Below are positions 39,807 to 53,800 of a stretch of 64,000 nucleotides of DNA, in pieces (the stretch's first letter is position 1; the number at the start of each line of letters is the position of its first letter). The notes beneath the pieces are model-generated. The model was not told the origin of the DNA and made no database searches. It was given only the letters and a program-made list of their open reading frames with translations. The translations under genes and the position numbers were made by a program. The stretch comes from Ascidia mentula (taxonomy: Eukaryota; Chordata; Ascidiacea; Phlebobranchia; Ascidiidae), in contig OX387197.1 of NCBI GenBank assembly GCA_947561715.1, positions 4,841,001 to 4,905,000 of the forward strand, written 5' to 3'.

Positions 39807-42800
39807 GTTCTCAGACAGCCAACCTTGCTAGTTCCGTTCACATTGCAAGACTTATTAAAACAACAACCGACTTTAAATCCACAATCTTAAATCTACTCAT
39901 AAAGTTACAAAGGATACACAACAGTACATGAAACTTTGAACAGCCTTACACAATGCAAGTTATAGGAGCAACCACAACCACAGCATTTTCTGCTCAACAA
40001 CTTCTCATTCCTTCGACTGGACAACAATGGCAACGGACATTGGGATGATCTTGAAATTTCACGGCGGCTCTAGAAATTGCCACGAAATTCGACAATTACT
40101 CCCCTTTGTGTCATTTTACGGCTCCCTGGACGTTTGCGACACCAACCGTGTAAGCGTGACGACGAACATTTGATGCAATGGGTCGTGTTTTGGTGCAAAC
40201 CCATGTTATCGTATGAGACAACTCAGCACACACAAAGTTGATACTGCGGAATGATTTACAAAAGAAAAAATTTGGAATCGTTCAAAACTAGCGCTGCACC
40301 AGAACCTCATTAGGTATATACATTTCCATGTGTGTATACGCCTGATACATATAAATAGTGATTTCTAGGACTAACCTAGGTACATGCAAAATCACCCAAG
40401 ACACCCTAAGAATACATATATTTCAGTTTCAACAAGCATTAAAAACAACAGTAGAGTAGTCAGAGTGACTAAGAAAAAAAAAACGCCTTTGCGTATGTAG
40501 TTCGCTGAAAGGTACAAATATTGTTTACGACAAAAATCAAGCATAACAGACACAAATCCCATCACTTGCAATATTGGACTGGTTACACTAACCTACGACT
40601 TGACAATGGTTTAAAAGAACGGATACAGGAGGGCGGAGATGAAAGCACGGCAGTGTAAAAGATATGCGCGGATCGATGGTGCGGCAAAGAACTCGCTTCC
40701 TGTTTCAGTCGCACTTCTCGGAATGCGAGGATATATTTCGACAAAATGACGTCATACCTTGTTCGGTCAAAATTGCGTCGTTACCCGTTTCCTGGGGTAC
40801 AGAATTCTGTACCTGAGGAGTCGCATTGCAGTGGGATACACTATGTATTTCCAATGTTGTCAAAATCAGTTATTCGTATCGTTAAGGAAATGTGAGATAA
40901 AGATATACTGTATCGTTTCCTTTAGCCAATGAAGCGTATAACGGGTAAAAGTCTTGATACTCAAATATAAAAAGTGAACCAAACAAGAAAAAACAACAAA
41001 AAAAAACACAATTTTGTATGTAGAAATATGTGACAAAGATATACAGTATACATATATTGTTCCATGCAGTCGGAAAAGTGTATCTCGGTATAAGTCATGA
41101 CATTCCAACTTTAAAACTACACGAACTTGCAGTCAATACCATTGCAAGTCCGAATCACAGCACAAGGTCCTGCAAAAATCACGGCCCATGCATCGTGCAT
41201 GAGAATTCGAAGATCCCGAAAAATCCATCGATCTCCGGTTTCTATAACGAGCCAAATCAAACCGAACATCAAAGGTCAACTCGTCCATTGACCTGACACG
41301 AGCACACTCGATAACCTTCGACATTTCCTCGTCCTTAAGAACTGCATTAAAGCGGCCAGGAATGGCTCTGTGGCAATATAAAAACTAGTCTTGTGACGTG
41401 ATTTGTGAGGCACGAAAGGGGCTTGATGCAATTTTGTGTATTTGGGTAATTGGTTTTTCGTACCAAACAAAACCAATGGTGAAATAATTAGCAAAACAAA
41501 GATAGCGTTTCAGGGTATTTTAATACACCTACACAGGCCAAACACTATGCAGTAACGAACAATTTCCATTCACAAACGTTTTTTTTATGAAATTCTCGAA
41601 CAACATGTAGAAACTTTAACATGTGGCTCAGGTGTATAAATAGAACCGATCGTAATTGCACAAAAACAAAATTATATCAGGATCGACCGATACCAAATAC
41701 GGCAAGTCAATTAAGGAAATGAAACTAATTTTAACAGGAACCATCATTGCAATGATCAAGTTGACGAAAATTCTACCGCCTAACCACAAGGCTTAAATTG
41801 GGGAACGTTCACTAACCCAGAATAACGTTTGGTGATCGATTGAAACTTACGTGTTGGAAAACGTAGGTCTGTAATTCCCTTCCACGTGTTCAGCTTCACG
41901 AAAATCAATGATGAAATCGAAAATTAGCGGCAATTACACAAGGGGTGTGTGATTACAGTGTATCGGGTGGCTTTGATGGTGGAAGAGGTTATCGAACGAT
42001 TAAAGGAACGATTACCACGCGGTCAAAACTTTTACATGTTTGTTGCAGGTCCTGGATGTTATGTATTCGCTTGCCGAAACTCCTTTTTTTAATTCACTGT
42101 TTGCTCTCGGATATTAAGCGGTCACAGAAACCACACAAAATCAAAGCAGGTGGTAAAAATAATGGGGAAAAACGTAGGTAACACAACAACAAGGTAAATC
42201 CTTTCTGTAACACTCCAGAACAGACCCTGGTTTGTGCAAATTCAACGCGTGGAATCAAATCAAACCATTTATATGGTCATGGTTTAAAAACATCGATTAA
42301 ATCTCCTCAATATAAATCGTTCCATTTATTGTAGGCCACCCGTTGATGGTCACAAGACACAAACAATCACATCAACTCAATATCGCCTTAGCGCGACCTG
42401 TCAATCAAGTGTGAGGTCACAATAGAGTGATTGTAATGCTGTTTGAGGGGGAGTTTCGCCTTTTCTTCGTAAATCCGGCGATAGCGACACGCGATAAAAA
42501 TACGGAAAAATATCACTACCCAGTAGCGCGATACATCGTATTGATTAAAATGTCTACTGTGGTTATTAATAAAAACTGCGCTACTTTTCCTGGTAACACA
42601 ATCACTACTGGCCCACGACAAATATACTTTCAACACCATGTTTAATTATATTGTATGAGCGTGTTTAATTTTACCCACTTAATTCAAACTAAAGGCTTTT
42701 ATCTACACACTTGATTTGAACATGTAGTTCACTATGGACACAAAAAGAACACAAATGGGAATGCTGATATAATGCACATAGCACACGTGTTACAAAGGTG

Positions 42801-42880
42801 TTGGCCTATTTCCGTACATTATAGATGTTTAAAGAGCATTTAACACAACGCTGCTGAAACTATACTCAAGTAATGCCCAC
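39807..42880. other. KANK 5' region (promoter or long first intron)
   Basis: No coding exon is recognised between the two candidate KANK first exons. A perfect CRE-like TGACGTCAT lies at about 40747 in a more G+C-rich block (about 40620-40800) that also has CTTCCTG (ETS-like). The minus-strand open frames at 41133-41324 and 41276-41494 lack similarity. Confidence 0.4.
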
Positions 42881-43037
42881 CTTTCACGGCTGACCGATTT
42901 CTGTTGGCGCTGCTGTTGTTATTGGAGTTGGCGTTGGAGGGAATGCGCTTGTGTGCGTTGTTCTCTGTCTGGTTGTTCAACTTTTCCAATTTGTCTGTGT
43001 TGGACTTCCAGAAGCCGCGCAGTTTGTTGAATTCCAT
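42881..43037 (-). CDS. KANK: Alternative first coding exon of KANK
   Basis: ATG at 43037 opens a 52-codon frame ending AAAG|GTGGGC, which leaves one base over, exactly the phase needed to join the KN-motif exon 39255-39377. The product would be a hydrophilic N-terminus (begins MEFNKLRGFWKS, then an Asn/Ser-rich run) in place of the 15 residues encoded at 39761-39806. Vertebrate KANK proteins carry variable N-termini before the KN motif. Support is phase and splice consensus only. Confidence 0.45.
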
Positions 43038-46000
43038 TCTGGCGCCTTTTGCAATCTTCAGACGACGCCTCAGGGCTGAGATTCACTCGGTAAAAACAAT
43101 TTGACTAAAAACAACGTCCCTACAACATATTCCTGCAAAAGAACTGATCACATAAGCGGCCCTGTAACATTCAAGCACGCACCAAATAACAATCATGGAA
43201 ACCACGAGCCTGTTCTGTGATTAACACATGTTTTATCGTTTGCAACCTGTTTGAAATCTAGGCCCTATATAAGTATAGGCAGTACTGAGCTTGAACAAAC
43301 TTGAAACAACAGCAGTTAAAGTTGTGACGCATCATCTACCTCATAAGCGACAACAAGTGCCAAATCCACAAAAGTGATAATAATTCAATCTGTTGCAAAA
43401 TGATTACTTAACCACAGATTCCAGCACTGACCGCTGTCACTCAGTCACTACGTTCCAGTAAACCAGTAGTGGGTCAGACCCGTCGTTTTTGAGCGAAGTG
43501 GTCAAACCCAGCACCACACTGACGAAGTCTCATAATAGAGAGCAATGGGAACCCGCCATTAGCGGAACAACGAAAGCGCTCGAAGTGCTTTGTGAAGGGC
43601 GTTCGCCGCTCATTTTTCAATGGTCACCTCTACACGACACAATTCAAAACTAATCTTTTGCGGTTGGTTCTGGTTAATTGAAGTGAAGGTGGCCGGCGAA
43701 AAAATGGCCCTGCTCCTTTTAAGTAGCGGATTGGGGTTGCACTTAATGGCCGGGTAGTGATTGTTGAGTAAATTGCGGCTAATTTGTTATGGTTAACATA
43801 CACCGTATTATTCTTTGCTGAAGTCTGCGTCCAAATAACTACAGGATTACGCTTGGTATGCTACAAGTGTTGAGCAAATGGAAGTTATTAAATGATAGTA
43901 TTTTTGTGTATTTTGCTCAATGACGGTAAAAGATATATTTGTTAAAAAATGAAAAACACTCCAATCTGATGTCATGGCTTCCCCGATTTCTGTTAGAGAG
44001 TAAGCAAACAGTTTTCTATATAAAAAGCAAAAACAAACAGAATTACTGTTTCTTGTAGAACTAAGCAGAAACTGAGGGCCGTTGTTGCGACAAATTAACA
44101 CCAAAATCTTTTGAAAAGATCTAAATTACCTAAATCTTTTTAAAAAGAAACTCTTTGATGTTTAGAACAATTTGGAACTTCTCCACTTCCACCGCTCACT
44201 GGAGATAAAAGGATGACCCACTTCAACCAGTTTAATGTTTAACTAATCAGTCAAACAGCAACACGTTTCAACGCAACATTTAGTGCACAGAACATATTAA
44301 TGGTGTCATTCGACACCTCAAACATACATCTGACAGATAAACATCTGTTTTACTGTGCACGTGCCAAGAGCAAACAAGCTGTTCTGGTAAAACTAGGTGG
44401 CATGCAGTTCTGAAATACTTGCAATAACTACCTCTGATTCTGTGGAAACCTCTAAGGGTGGAAGATTAGGCACATTCGTGTGACATGGATGATTATCGAT
44501 TCATATTTGCCAAATATCGATCCGTAAACCCGAGAAATTCGCGCGATTCTTTGATTTGTTAATTTCCACATCGGTTATCCACTAGTTCTCCTCACAATAA
44601 TTTGGGCCGCCATACTGAAACACAGCCCAACCTTTGCCTCAACTGCGACGAAACTGATCGAACAACTGGATGTTCCTGGGTCGAATTTCCTGACAACTTC
44701 CTCGCACAAAAACCTCTGCGTACAAAAATTTTCTTATTACATAGGTCCTACTCGTTGCTTTTCGCTCTTAATGCATGTTTCTTACCAACAAGAGGGTAAC
44801 TTACAAGCGACAAAAACGACTGGCGACCACGATGCAACAACACCAACGTATCGGAAGCACTAAGCAGGAAATCTTTGTCAACAGGCGGGCAAACGCCCCA
44901 GAAAAAAACAAGTCAATCCCTGGCGGGCATCCAGCGCGAGGGAAGCTAATCCTCCGTCGGTCAGATGTGGATGTATACACAAGAGGCTAACGCAAACAGC
45001 CCCGGGTCTGGCGGAGGGACAGGGCAGAAGGCAAGTCACGTGACGCAGGCGGTCAATGAAGCGTGGCGGATGTATTTGACGTGCGCTTCAACAGGAACGC
45101 CAAAAATGGAAAAGAATCGTTCAAGAAATGTCAAACTCGACGGCCCTGTGTATTTTGCGTGATGGACGTCGCTTACGAGGGAGATGTCGCGCTGGGCTGC
45201 GATTTGAATGTATATCAAATTTGGAAACATGGTTTACAACTTCGTTCGAGGGCAATTTTAGACAAATAATATCCGTCACGTACGCGTTGCCGTCGATGCC
45301 TCTGACGCAAATAGCGGGTAAATGTGATTCTATCGAAGAAACCACATCTCCTATTACCGAGCTTTCCAAGAGGTCGTGAACGACAAGCAGATAAGAAAAT
45401 AAGATGAGATGATTTCAAGATCGATTCCCAGGCTTTAAATGGGCGCAAGATCCCATCCACAGCATTTAGGTTAAAGTTACTCATCCTGTTCTGAAGGTGA
45501 GCGAGGTGTAACATATTGACGTCGGATTATATCTGCCTGATGTGACCAACTTGTTTGTCACTTAGTCACACCCGAAACCTAAACGCTCCGGTCAGCGTTT
45601 CGACAAGCAATTTTCTCGTAAATTTCAGTGTATGTATAATGTATGTTGCATTATCACACCTGCTGACACGACGGAAAAAAAATAGGTAATTACTCACAAG
45701 CCCGATTTGTGCATTTTACGCATTATTATACCACTACTTTAAAAAGGACGTTAACTAAAGTACAACGGCGAGTAATCAAATCTTAAAAGCACAAACACGG
45801 CGCCATGGCGTTTAGAAAATCTTGCATACGTAGGTAAGCGATTTAGAGAAAAAACTTTTTCTTCAGTGTAACATAACAACAACCCCTCGACGTGAAAGCC
45901 AACATCGTGTGACATTGATTTAAGGAGGGAGATTGCTTCGCTATTTGCGCTTCGACGCTCGGAAACCGTTGGTTTTTCCGTCGTCGAACCACCGGGTTGT

Positions 46001-49000
46001 GTTTGCAGACGAGATCCCACGAAAAACAAGAATGCAACACCCGTGTATCTAATTACAGGGCAAAAGTTGAGAACCCAGCAAGAGTTAAATTCATTTCTGC
46101 TGCAACATAGTTTTTTTGCTATCTCCTCTTGCCATTTCGCAATTATATTTTCTGTGCATATCAGCGTTCTTTGAAAATGCATCGATGCATTTTCACAAAA
46201 CACCTGCTATATCAAAACTGCCGCCCTGTACACGATTTTCGTAAACTGATTTTAAAGTGCATCCACATAGAATATTGAAATGAAAACCTCAGCATAGCTT
46301 TTACCAATACCTCAACGTACAGACGAAGACTTGAGGTTCATTAGTTTAAACGTCAATTGAGTCGCCCGGGAGGCCCGGGTTGCCAAGAACAATGAACAGG
46401 CGTGAGAAACAGCGATTGGGACCTTTGGCCACCTCGCCGCACTCCTACGTCGCACTTGTGTAATGGAATACAGCGCAACGTTCTGTTCTGTGCTGTTGCA
46501 ACAGGTCTCCACTGATAGTCACGGAATTAAACCGAAACTGAATTGCTCCGTAATATGTATTATCAATAAAACTTTGCATTTACATTTGTCAAAGATCGCT
46601 TACAGAAAAGCGTTTAACCAGAAAGCCGCCAACATAGGCCCAGCAAATCTGTACTGTAGGTTAACTGCCACAGCAAGGTTTACAACAACAGAAAATAATG
46701 AAAAAGTGCCGAATTTCGACTTTACCAAATCGGGTTTGGTCAACGGATAATCTCGATGCGGCCCACTAGTGGAACGAAGCTTAAACGGATTGCTATAACT
46801 TGACTACGTCACTAATCTACAACGCACACTTACAGCATTACTTGTTGTATGTAATGCCACACAGCCGGTGATCGCTGCAGTTGTGTTTGTGCCAGAAGTA
46901 CAGATTAATTAAAATACAATATACCTGGCACTCAACAGCAACACAATAGTCGGATTAAAGTTTAAGTAATAAGTAATGGGTAAGATTCCGCAAAGCCAAG
47001 CCCTCTGCACTTGCTACAACATCTTGTACGCCGAAACGCTCAATATTCGTACCAAAACTTACTACACTCTCGTTCTTCACTTCTGTTGTGCACAAAACCC
47101 AGACGTTGCCAGTAAACAAAAATCATAGCAGCCGTCGACCTGAGAACGTTGTAAAAACACGTCAGCGAATGTTGAATACGTTCGTCACCTGCTACCTTCA
47201 GTACACCATTGTAATTTAAAGTCACAACGAAAACAACATTGAAATCCACCTGGAAAGAGCAGAAAATAGCGGCAGGATGTAAGTACGGCGCCAAAATGCC
47301 GGAGGCTGTGTTTGTAATTGTCGGGCACTCGAGTAAAGACCGTAACACGAAGATTGAAGGCTTTGAAGGATGCATCGCTGGCAGTTTCTCGGAGTCTGAT
47401 GCTACCCTGCTGTCTTTGTTCAATTCTTTCACCGTTTAATTTATGTGGCATACACGCAAAGCAAGCTAAACTAGCGGGAATTGAATGATTACATTCACAA
47501 CAAAGCTTGTCAAGCCCATTTCTTTCGCAATATTTGTGCAAGTTTGCGCTACCAAGTCTGGTGGACTAAACCTTAAAGAAATTTTAGTGCAGCTCGGCCG
47601 TAAAACAAAGTAATTTTAGCGGTGGGTGAACATGACCTAAGAGTATTGTGTTTTTACAGTGAATTGCTGTCCACGACACAAAATTACAGCTTTCAAGCAT
47701 AATGAAACTGATCAAACCCACATTTTTGCATTCGGCCTTGGCAAAAACAAATGCCAGGTCAATTTCACTCCACTTCAACCAAAATCGAAGTGCGAAAACA
47801 TGCGCAGTCAAGCGAGACGAGATCAAAAACAAATTTCACGCTCTGTTGCACCCTCTGCACTATGAAAACAACAGATTTTCCGAATAAGGTTACTTGCTTT
47901 CCCTTTCGACAAAGCAACGTTTTTGTTCACACTCATTATTCTTTCCACCAATTGTTTAAACCAAATTTTGAACAAAACACTACACAGAAGTTGCTCGAAT
48001 TCTAAACCGTGTTCTGAGGCAACAGCAGCAAATTTAATGAACTACGCACTGCTGGACAGGTAGAGGGGTCTACATTTTCACTGATGCGTAACGAAAACTA
48101 CCTTGTGTTATTTCTGCTGGAGTCTTCATTTATCCCTCAAAGAATTACATACGCTGCAAATTCGTTCTTGGCCTGTTGAAACACAAATGTAACCTTAGGT
48201 CCATCATTAAAGCTCAAAAGGAAAGCTGCAACTACTTGAAACCCGACATTAGAGAAAAATGAGGCAATATAACGAAGCGCAGTTGTATTAAAAGAGACTG
48301 GCTGTCATCGCAAGCAAATACAGCAAAAAACGTTGCGAGCGCCTTTAGCTGTTTACCTTGGACAAGCGATGTTAATCCTGTGTTTGGTTTGCTGACTTCG
48401 TGCTGCGGGACAATTGCTGTTTAGTTTTGGTTCTTCAAGCTTTGGTTTGTTGAATTTGCTGCGTGATGTACGTGTGTTTATCTTGCAACCTAACCGCTAA
48501 CACTTGACAGGTGCACTCATGTTAACCAATACCAACAAACTTTTTTTTTTATACAATATGTCGAAACGTACTAAAACTGTGCTCATTTTCGCTAACATTG
48601 CGTATAATTATCGAAAAACACTTGTTATGCAAAACAATTACCAGAGACGACAAACCACATACTTGGTAGATTAGCAAACACGTCAACGCCTGAACCCAAA
48701 TCCCTGACAAATTCAACATGCTTAAATTCTTGTCCGAACGCTCAGCAAAGAATGTCTCACATTTAAGAGGCGATGAGCTGGTCTTTTCCATCACCATCAC
48801 GAAATTGCATCGCATTGCTGAACAACAAAAGCCCTGACGTAACTTCAACGACAATCGGCGGGTAATGTAGCATTTTAACTACCAAAAACACGCGCCCGGC
48901 ACTGGCTAAAACTGCACGAGGGCTTTCGAAAACAATCTATTGTGCGCCATGGGCGCGATTTTCTGCAAGAACGACGCTGAATGGATTGGGCGGTTCACAT

Positions 49001-50811
49001 GGAAATTGAAAACCGCCAGTCTTACCTTCAACGTCAGCAAACCCGCCTTTCGCGCCCAGATGGAAATTACTGTATTGGGCGACGGGAAATGGTTGGGTTG
49101 TCAACATTGGATGTTTTGCATGACAATGCCTTATGGAAATTGCCTCTACTTAATAATGATAAGCAGTGAATAACAAATAATAATATGACTTTAAAGCACT
49201 GGGTCCAAAAAGACTAATGAAGCAAAAATATATATTGAGCCTTGAACAAGGTTATATTTATGTTTTATTGCTATAAGTAATAGGTAAATAAAAATATATG
49301 TGACCTGCTGGTATAACTGAAATGATTTATCTTAACATTTGAGCTCAAATAAAGGTCCAAATATTTCAATGGAAATAAACTAAATGTCTCTTGTGAAAAT
49401 AAACTAACAATGACTATCGGAAGGTGAAATATATAAAATAAAAACCTTGCTGTGAGGCAAAATGAGTGTGATTTTTTGTTTCAATATCTTTGCTATCAAG
49501 TAGTAGTCGTCCATACAGCTAACAAGAGATTTTGACAGCTTAAATGCTGATCTAAGGGTGGAGTACACTAATATAAATAAGGTAAAAAAATGTCATCAAA
49601 ATTCATGACATCGTACTACCCAATATTGACTAAAGGTTATGTCACAATGGTATGTAAATGCCTTGTAATGGTATTGGTCACAAGATTGAATACATTAGCC
49701 AGCAAATACCGGTCACAAAGACAATACAAGCTTCTAATAATGCTATAACAATGTTCACAATTTATAACCTCGGTAAATTATTTATTTTAAGATAAGAAAT
49801 GGCTAATGTAACCTTTCTATGGAATAAAACAAGTGTAAGCAGAATTGTCTACAATATTGTACATATTTTTACAACACCACCTGCATCTGTTTTTTTTGGC
49901 ACAAAACATATGGATTTTTCCAAATCTGGGAATCCCTAAACCTAAACTATCTGGTGTTCAACTGTCCAACAATCAACCAATGTCTTAATTACTTTCTCAT
50001 GTATTACGAAATACCTTCTTCAGGTGAGTGCAGTGACTAACTGATCAGTTTTTCAACGCAATTGAACAAACCTTTTCCTTAAATTACTTCCATTCAATCC
50101 ATCCACCCACGCAACTCCAATAAAACATCCCAAGCCCCACAGCACACATGGCCACAACTCAGTGAATGAAAAACAAACAAACCGCCAATTCCCTTGCGCG
50201 TAATTAGGGGAACCACCGTTTTCATAACTATATTTGTTACGCATATTTGCAGTTGTATTGCAAGTTTGTAAGATTTTTTAAATAAATGGGAAGTTTTTAA
50301 GTAAAGTTGATTATAGATAAACTACTTCATATAAATACCTAAATGTGATGTTATAAAATAGCCCGAAATTTTGACTGGATAAGATTGGACAACTGATGTT
50401 CGAGAGAATTTTTTTTTGGTAATTGTGTTTTCTTAAATAAAAATTTTTTTAATTTCTAGTTTGACAAAAAAAATCTTAAATTTTAAGGAAACGATAGTGC
50501 GTCTTGTATTTTTTTTAAAAAATTTAAATGGATTTTGCCACATGCGTAATTATAGCGGGAAAATTCAAAACGGAGTACGAGACTTTTGCCAGTAAACACC
50601 AGTATGTTTTGACAAGGGAGCTGTCCTGACAGCTTTGCAGCATTGAATATGCACAAACAAATGTTATATTCACAATATCTGTTTATTGAACTCGGCAATG
50701 CAAAAATAAAACTTGTGCAAATAACAAATAAATCAATATAATTATATAGGCTAGGCTCTTGGATGAATGCATAAACGAATGAAGCGGCAACAGTCAGAAG
50801 GTCTACTAGGC
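43038..50811. other. Gene-poor stretch between KANK and SLC2A8
   Basis: Nearly 7.8 kb with no recognisable exon on either strand. Open frames such as 45751-46203 (minus, 150 codons), 47040-47541 (minus) and 44602-45379 (plus) lack family motifs, consistent splice signals or clear coding bias. A short hairpin AAACGCT/AGCGTTT lies near 45577-45600. The right end holds the 3' untranslated region of the transporter. It could contain distal KANK regulatory DNA or untranslated exons. Confidence 0.5.
50682..50687 (-). terminator. Poly(A) signal of the SLC2A8-like gene
   Basis: AATAAA on the minus strand lies 125 bp beyond the transporter stop codon, the expected place for a short 3' untranslated region. 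Confidence 0.6.
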
Positions 50812-53800
50812 TCATTTGCCCTTTCTAAAATACATTTCAATTTCTTCCAAAGTCTTTCCCTTGGTTTCTGGCATCAGAAATATGGTAAAAAGAATGGAAA
50901 GAGCGCAATTTCCGGCAAAGATCCAGAATGTTCCTTGGGGGGTGAAGGCCGTCTAGAAAAACAAAAATGACCACTTTGTTATAGCCAAAAAATAGATTGG
51001 TGGTGTTTCTGGTTACTTACCAACATGTTGCTGAATTCTAGAGTCAGAATAAAGACGAGGAAATAGTTAAAACCGGTAGAGAGACCCGCAGCTCGCTCTT
51101 TAGCCCGAGTAGGAATAATTTCGCCAACCAGAAGCCACGCAATCGGACCGATTCCAATGGAATATGCGGCAATGAACGTGACCATACTCACCAATGCCAT
51201 CCAAGAAAGGTTTGAACCTGCATAAAAATTTATTAATTTTCTGTGTTAAATTTCACTAAAAACGATATACGTTCACAAAGACCTAAATGCGGAAAAGGTA
51301 TACAGTACAATTACAAGAACTTGTTTTTAATCTAGTTACGTAACATTATACCGTTGGCACTTTTATTTCTTGTTCAATTTTGCAGTTCAAAAAGTTTCTT
51401 ATGCAATTTACATTTAGCAGGAAAGCAATTGGTTGACAAAAATGACATAGGCCATCTAACCATAACTATACTAGAAAAACCAAGCACTTACTTCCACTAG
51501 CGGCAGCATGGGCTGCTGTCACGTTGCTATGAGATACACCCGCCGCCAAAGATTGCTTTATTTGGAAGTAAATTCCAAAGGTGGTGAGACTCAGAGTCAT
51601 AATAACGGCCCCCACTATAAGCAGGACTTTCCTTCCTGTCAAAGAAAACGGAACAAATGCGTTATACGCAATAACGGTTAAATATTATGTTTTTTGTCAA
51701 CAATGTCGTTGAAAATATAAAAGTTCTACATTTTGAGAAATGAAAATTACTAGTATGTGCTGAATAACAGCGGGTTAAGGCGGTTTCAGATAAACGCACC
51801 GGTTTTGTCGATGACGAGGCAAGCTATGATGGTAAAGAAGACTTGCGCTGATGCGATCGCCAGAAGAGCTATTGTCAGCTGCGTCGGGTTGGTAAAACCT
51901 GCACTCTAGAATTACAAAAACATAAATGTGGCCTTAACTGAGCTTCAAGTTCCTTTTTTTCTTTTGAAGTTTTAGGAAATATTTTAATAAAAAAGCTCAG
52001 TTATTTGCCACAGAAGGCATATGAAAAAAATGGCCACATTTAATATTGCACCACCCTGAAATGTGATTTAAAGTATTTTGGTTATTGGGTATGGTCTGTA
52101 CAATCAGTTACTGTTTTGCACTGTTGTATAATGTTCGAAAATTTGCGTTTGCATCACCACAACAATCTTATCTAAAACAATTATTAGCTTTGGTATTTCT
52201 TTTCAAAGTTTTACGGTCAACGTGTGTTTGCACCTAATTTTGGTTACAATTACCATGAATATGCTTTTTGCGTAAAACATGACGCAGTTGATGCCGCTGA
52301 TTTGCTGGAAATACATCGCGCCCAAAGACAGGAGAACCGGAGTTCTGAGGGAGCTGTCTTTGATGATCTCGATCCACGTAGCTTGACTCTCTTGTTTGGA
52401 CAAACTTTCCTCAAGCTCCGTAAATTCCACATCCACATCCGACTGAAGAAAATAACACGTCACAGAAAGCTATCACCACAAAGCTTCACAATACAACAGG
52501 AAATGTTAACTGAAAAGAAACATTTTTCAGTAAAATTTACGACTTTCTTTAACAGATAAGTTATTTGGACAGTTCCATTCTTGCCAAACCCCTCTTAATA
52601 TTTTTTGAAAAATTTAAATTCGTATAGCTAAGTCGTGTGCAATAAGCTAAAATGCTGAAGAATGCAAGTTTTCTGTCCTCAATCCTTAGATCTGAAGTGT
52701 CTGTGGAGTCTTTTAACCATAACCTTGGTGCCAGCATCCCATCTCCACCACGTTTTGATCAACAAGATTATTGAAACTGCTATAAAAAGTAAACTTTAAA
52801 CTTACTTCGGCACTCCTCAGTTTAACCAATGACTGTTTGGCTGCTTCCGGTCTGTTCTTCATCAAGAGGTAGGTGGGAGTTTCCGGGATGAAGATGGAGA
52901 GGATGCTGAGAAGAGCTGGAGGAGCGATTGCCGCAAACGCCAGTAATCTCCATGGCAACACCGAACCTGTTTATTGCTGGAAACGTTAATATATCAACCA
53001 GAAATGAAGATTGCCTACCGTTGATTTGCACAGTTACATAATTATAGTTCCTCACAATTTGTGCCAAAACAAGCAGTAAAATGGATGATTTGCATTGCAG
53101 TAAATCATCCGTTTTACTCTTTACAAACATACCTAGCAATTTGACACAATTACTTTCACAACTGAGAGACGGATATGGGGACAATACCACAAATACGTGC
53201 TGAAGGACAACTTACCCAAACCGTAGATGAGGAGAATTCCAGACACAATGCAAAGCTGGTTGCTTGAACCCAACATGCCACGAAGTTTAGCTGTCGAAAC
53301 TTCGCCGATGTATGTCTGTTAAGTAAAGAAGGATTGAAGAAAATCTTTTAGTTTCATATACAGCCTATATGTATGCTGACTCTATGTTGGTATATTACAA
53401 GAAGTTCGAGCAACCATGAAATCAATGTATCGAAGTACAGTACTTAACGTAAATTACAAAAATCAAATCGCATCATATTTGTATTAAAATCTGCGGCCAT
53501 TCAAGTATTTTTTAATAAATTGTTCGGCGGGATAAAAGCAAAATTACTTTTGGTTTTTTTCATTTGTCTTTTGTTTACCATACGTAATTTTCACAATCGA
53601 AAGGAAACGATTATTACGGTATTAATTAACGTAACCGGATAATCGCCCATGTTCCAAACACGTGGAATGCACGTCGAAATCAGCTGTGGGCTGTCTTGTG
53701 CATAGGACGGGGGTTGTAAGGATAATAATAATGCAAAAATGAAACTGAACCTATTTATGACGTAATTACTAGATATGGCACGGTTCTACTTAAGCTTGGC

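Noticed and set aside
45751-46203. Minus-strand 150-codon open frame
   Set aside because: No family motif, no splice context, composition like the flanking non-coding DNA.
47040-47541. Overlapping minus-strand open frames of 118-130 codons
   Set aside because: Two frames overlap over the same DNA, neither with similarity or consistent codon use.
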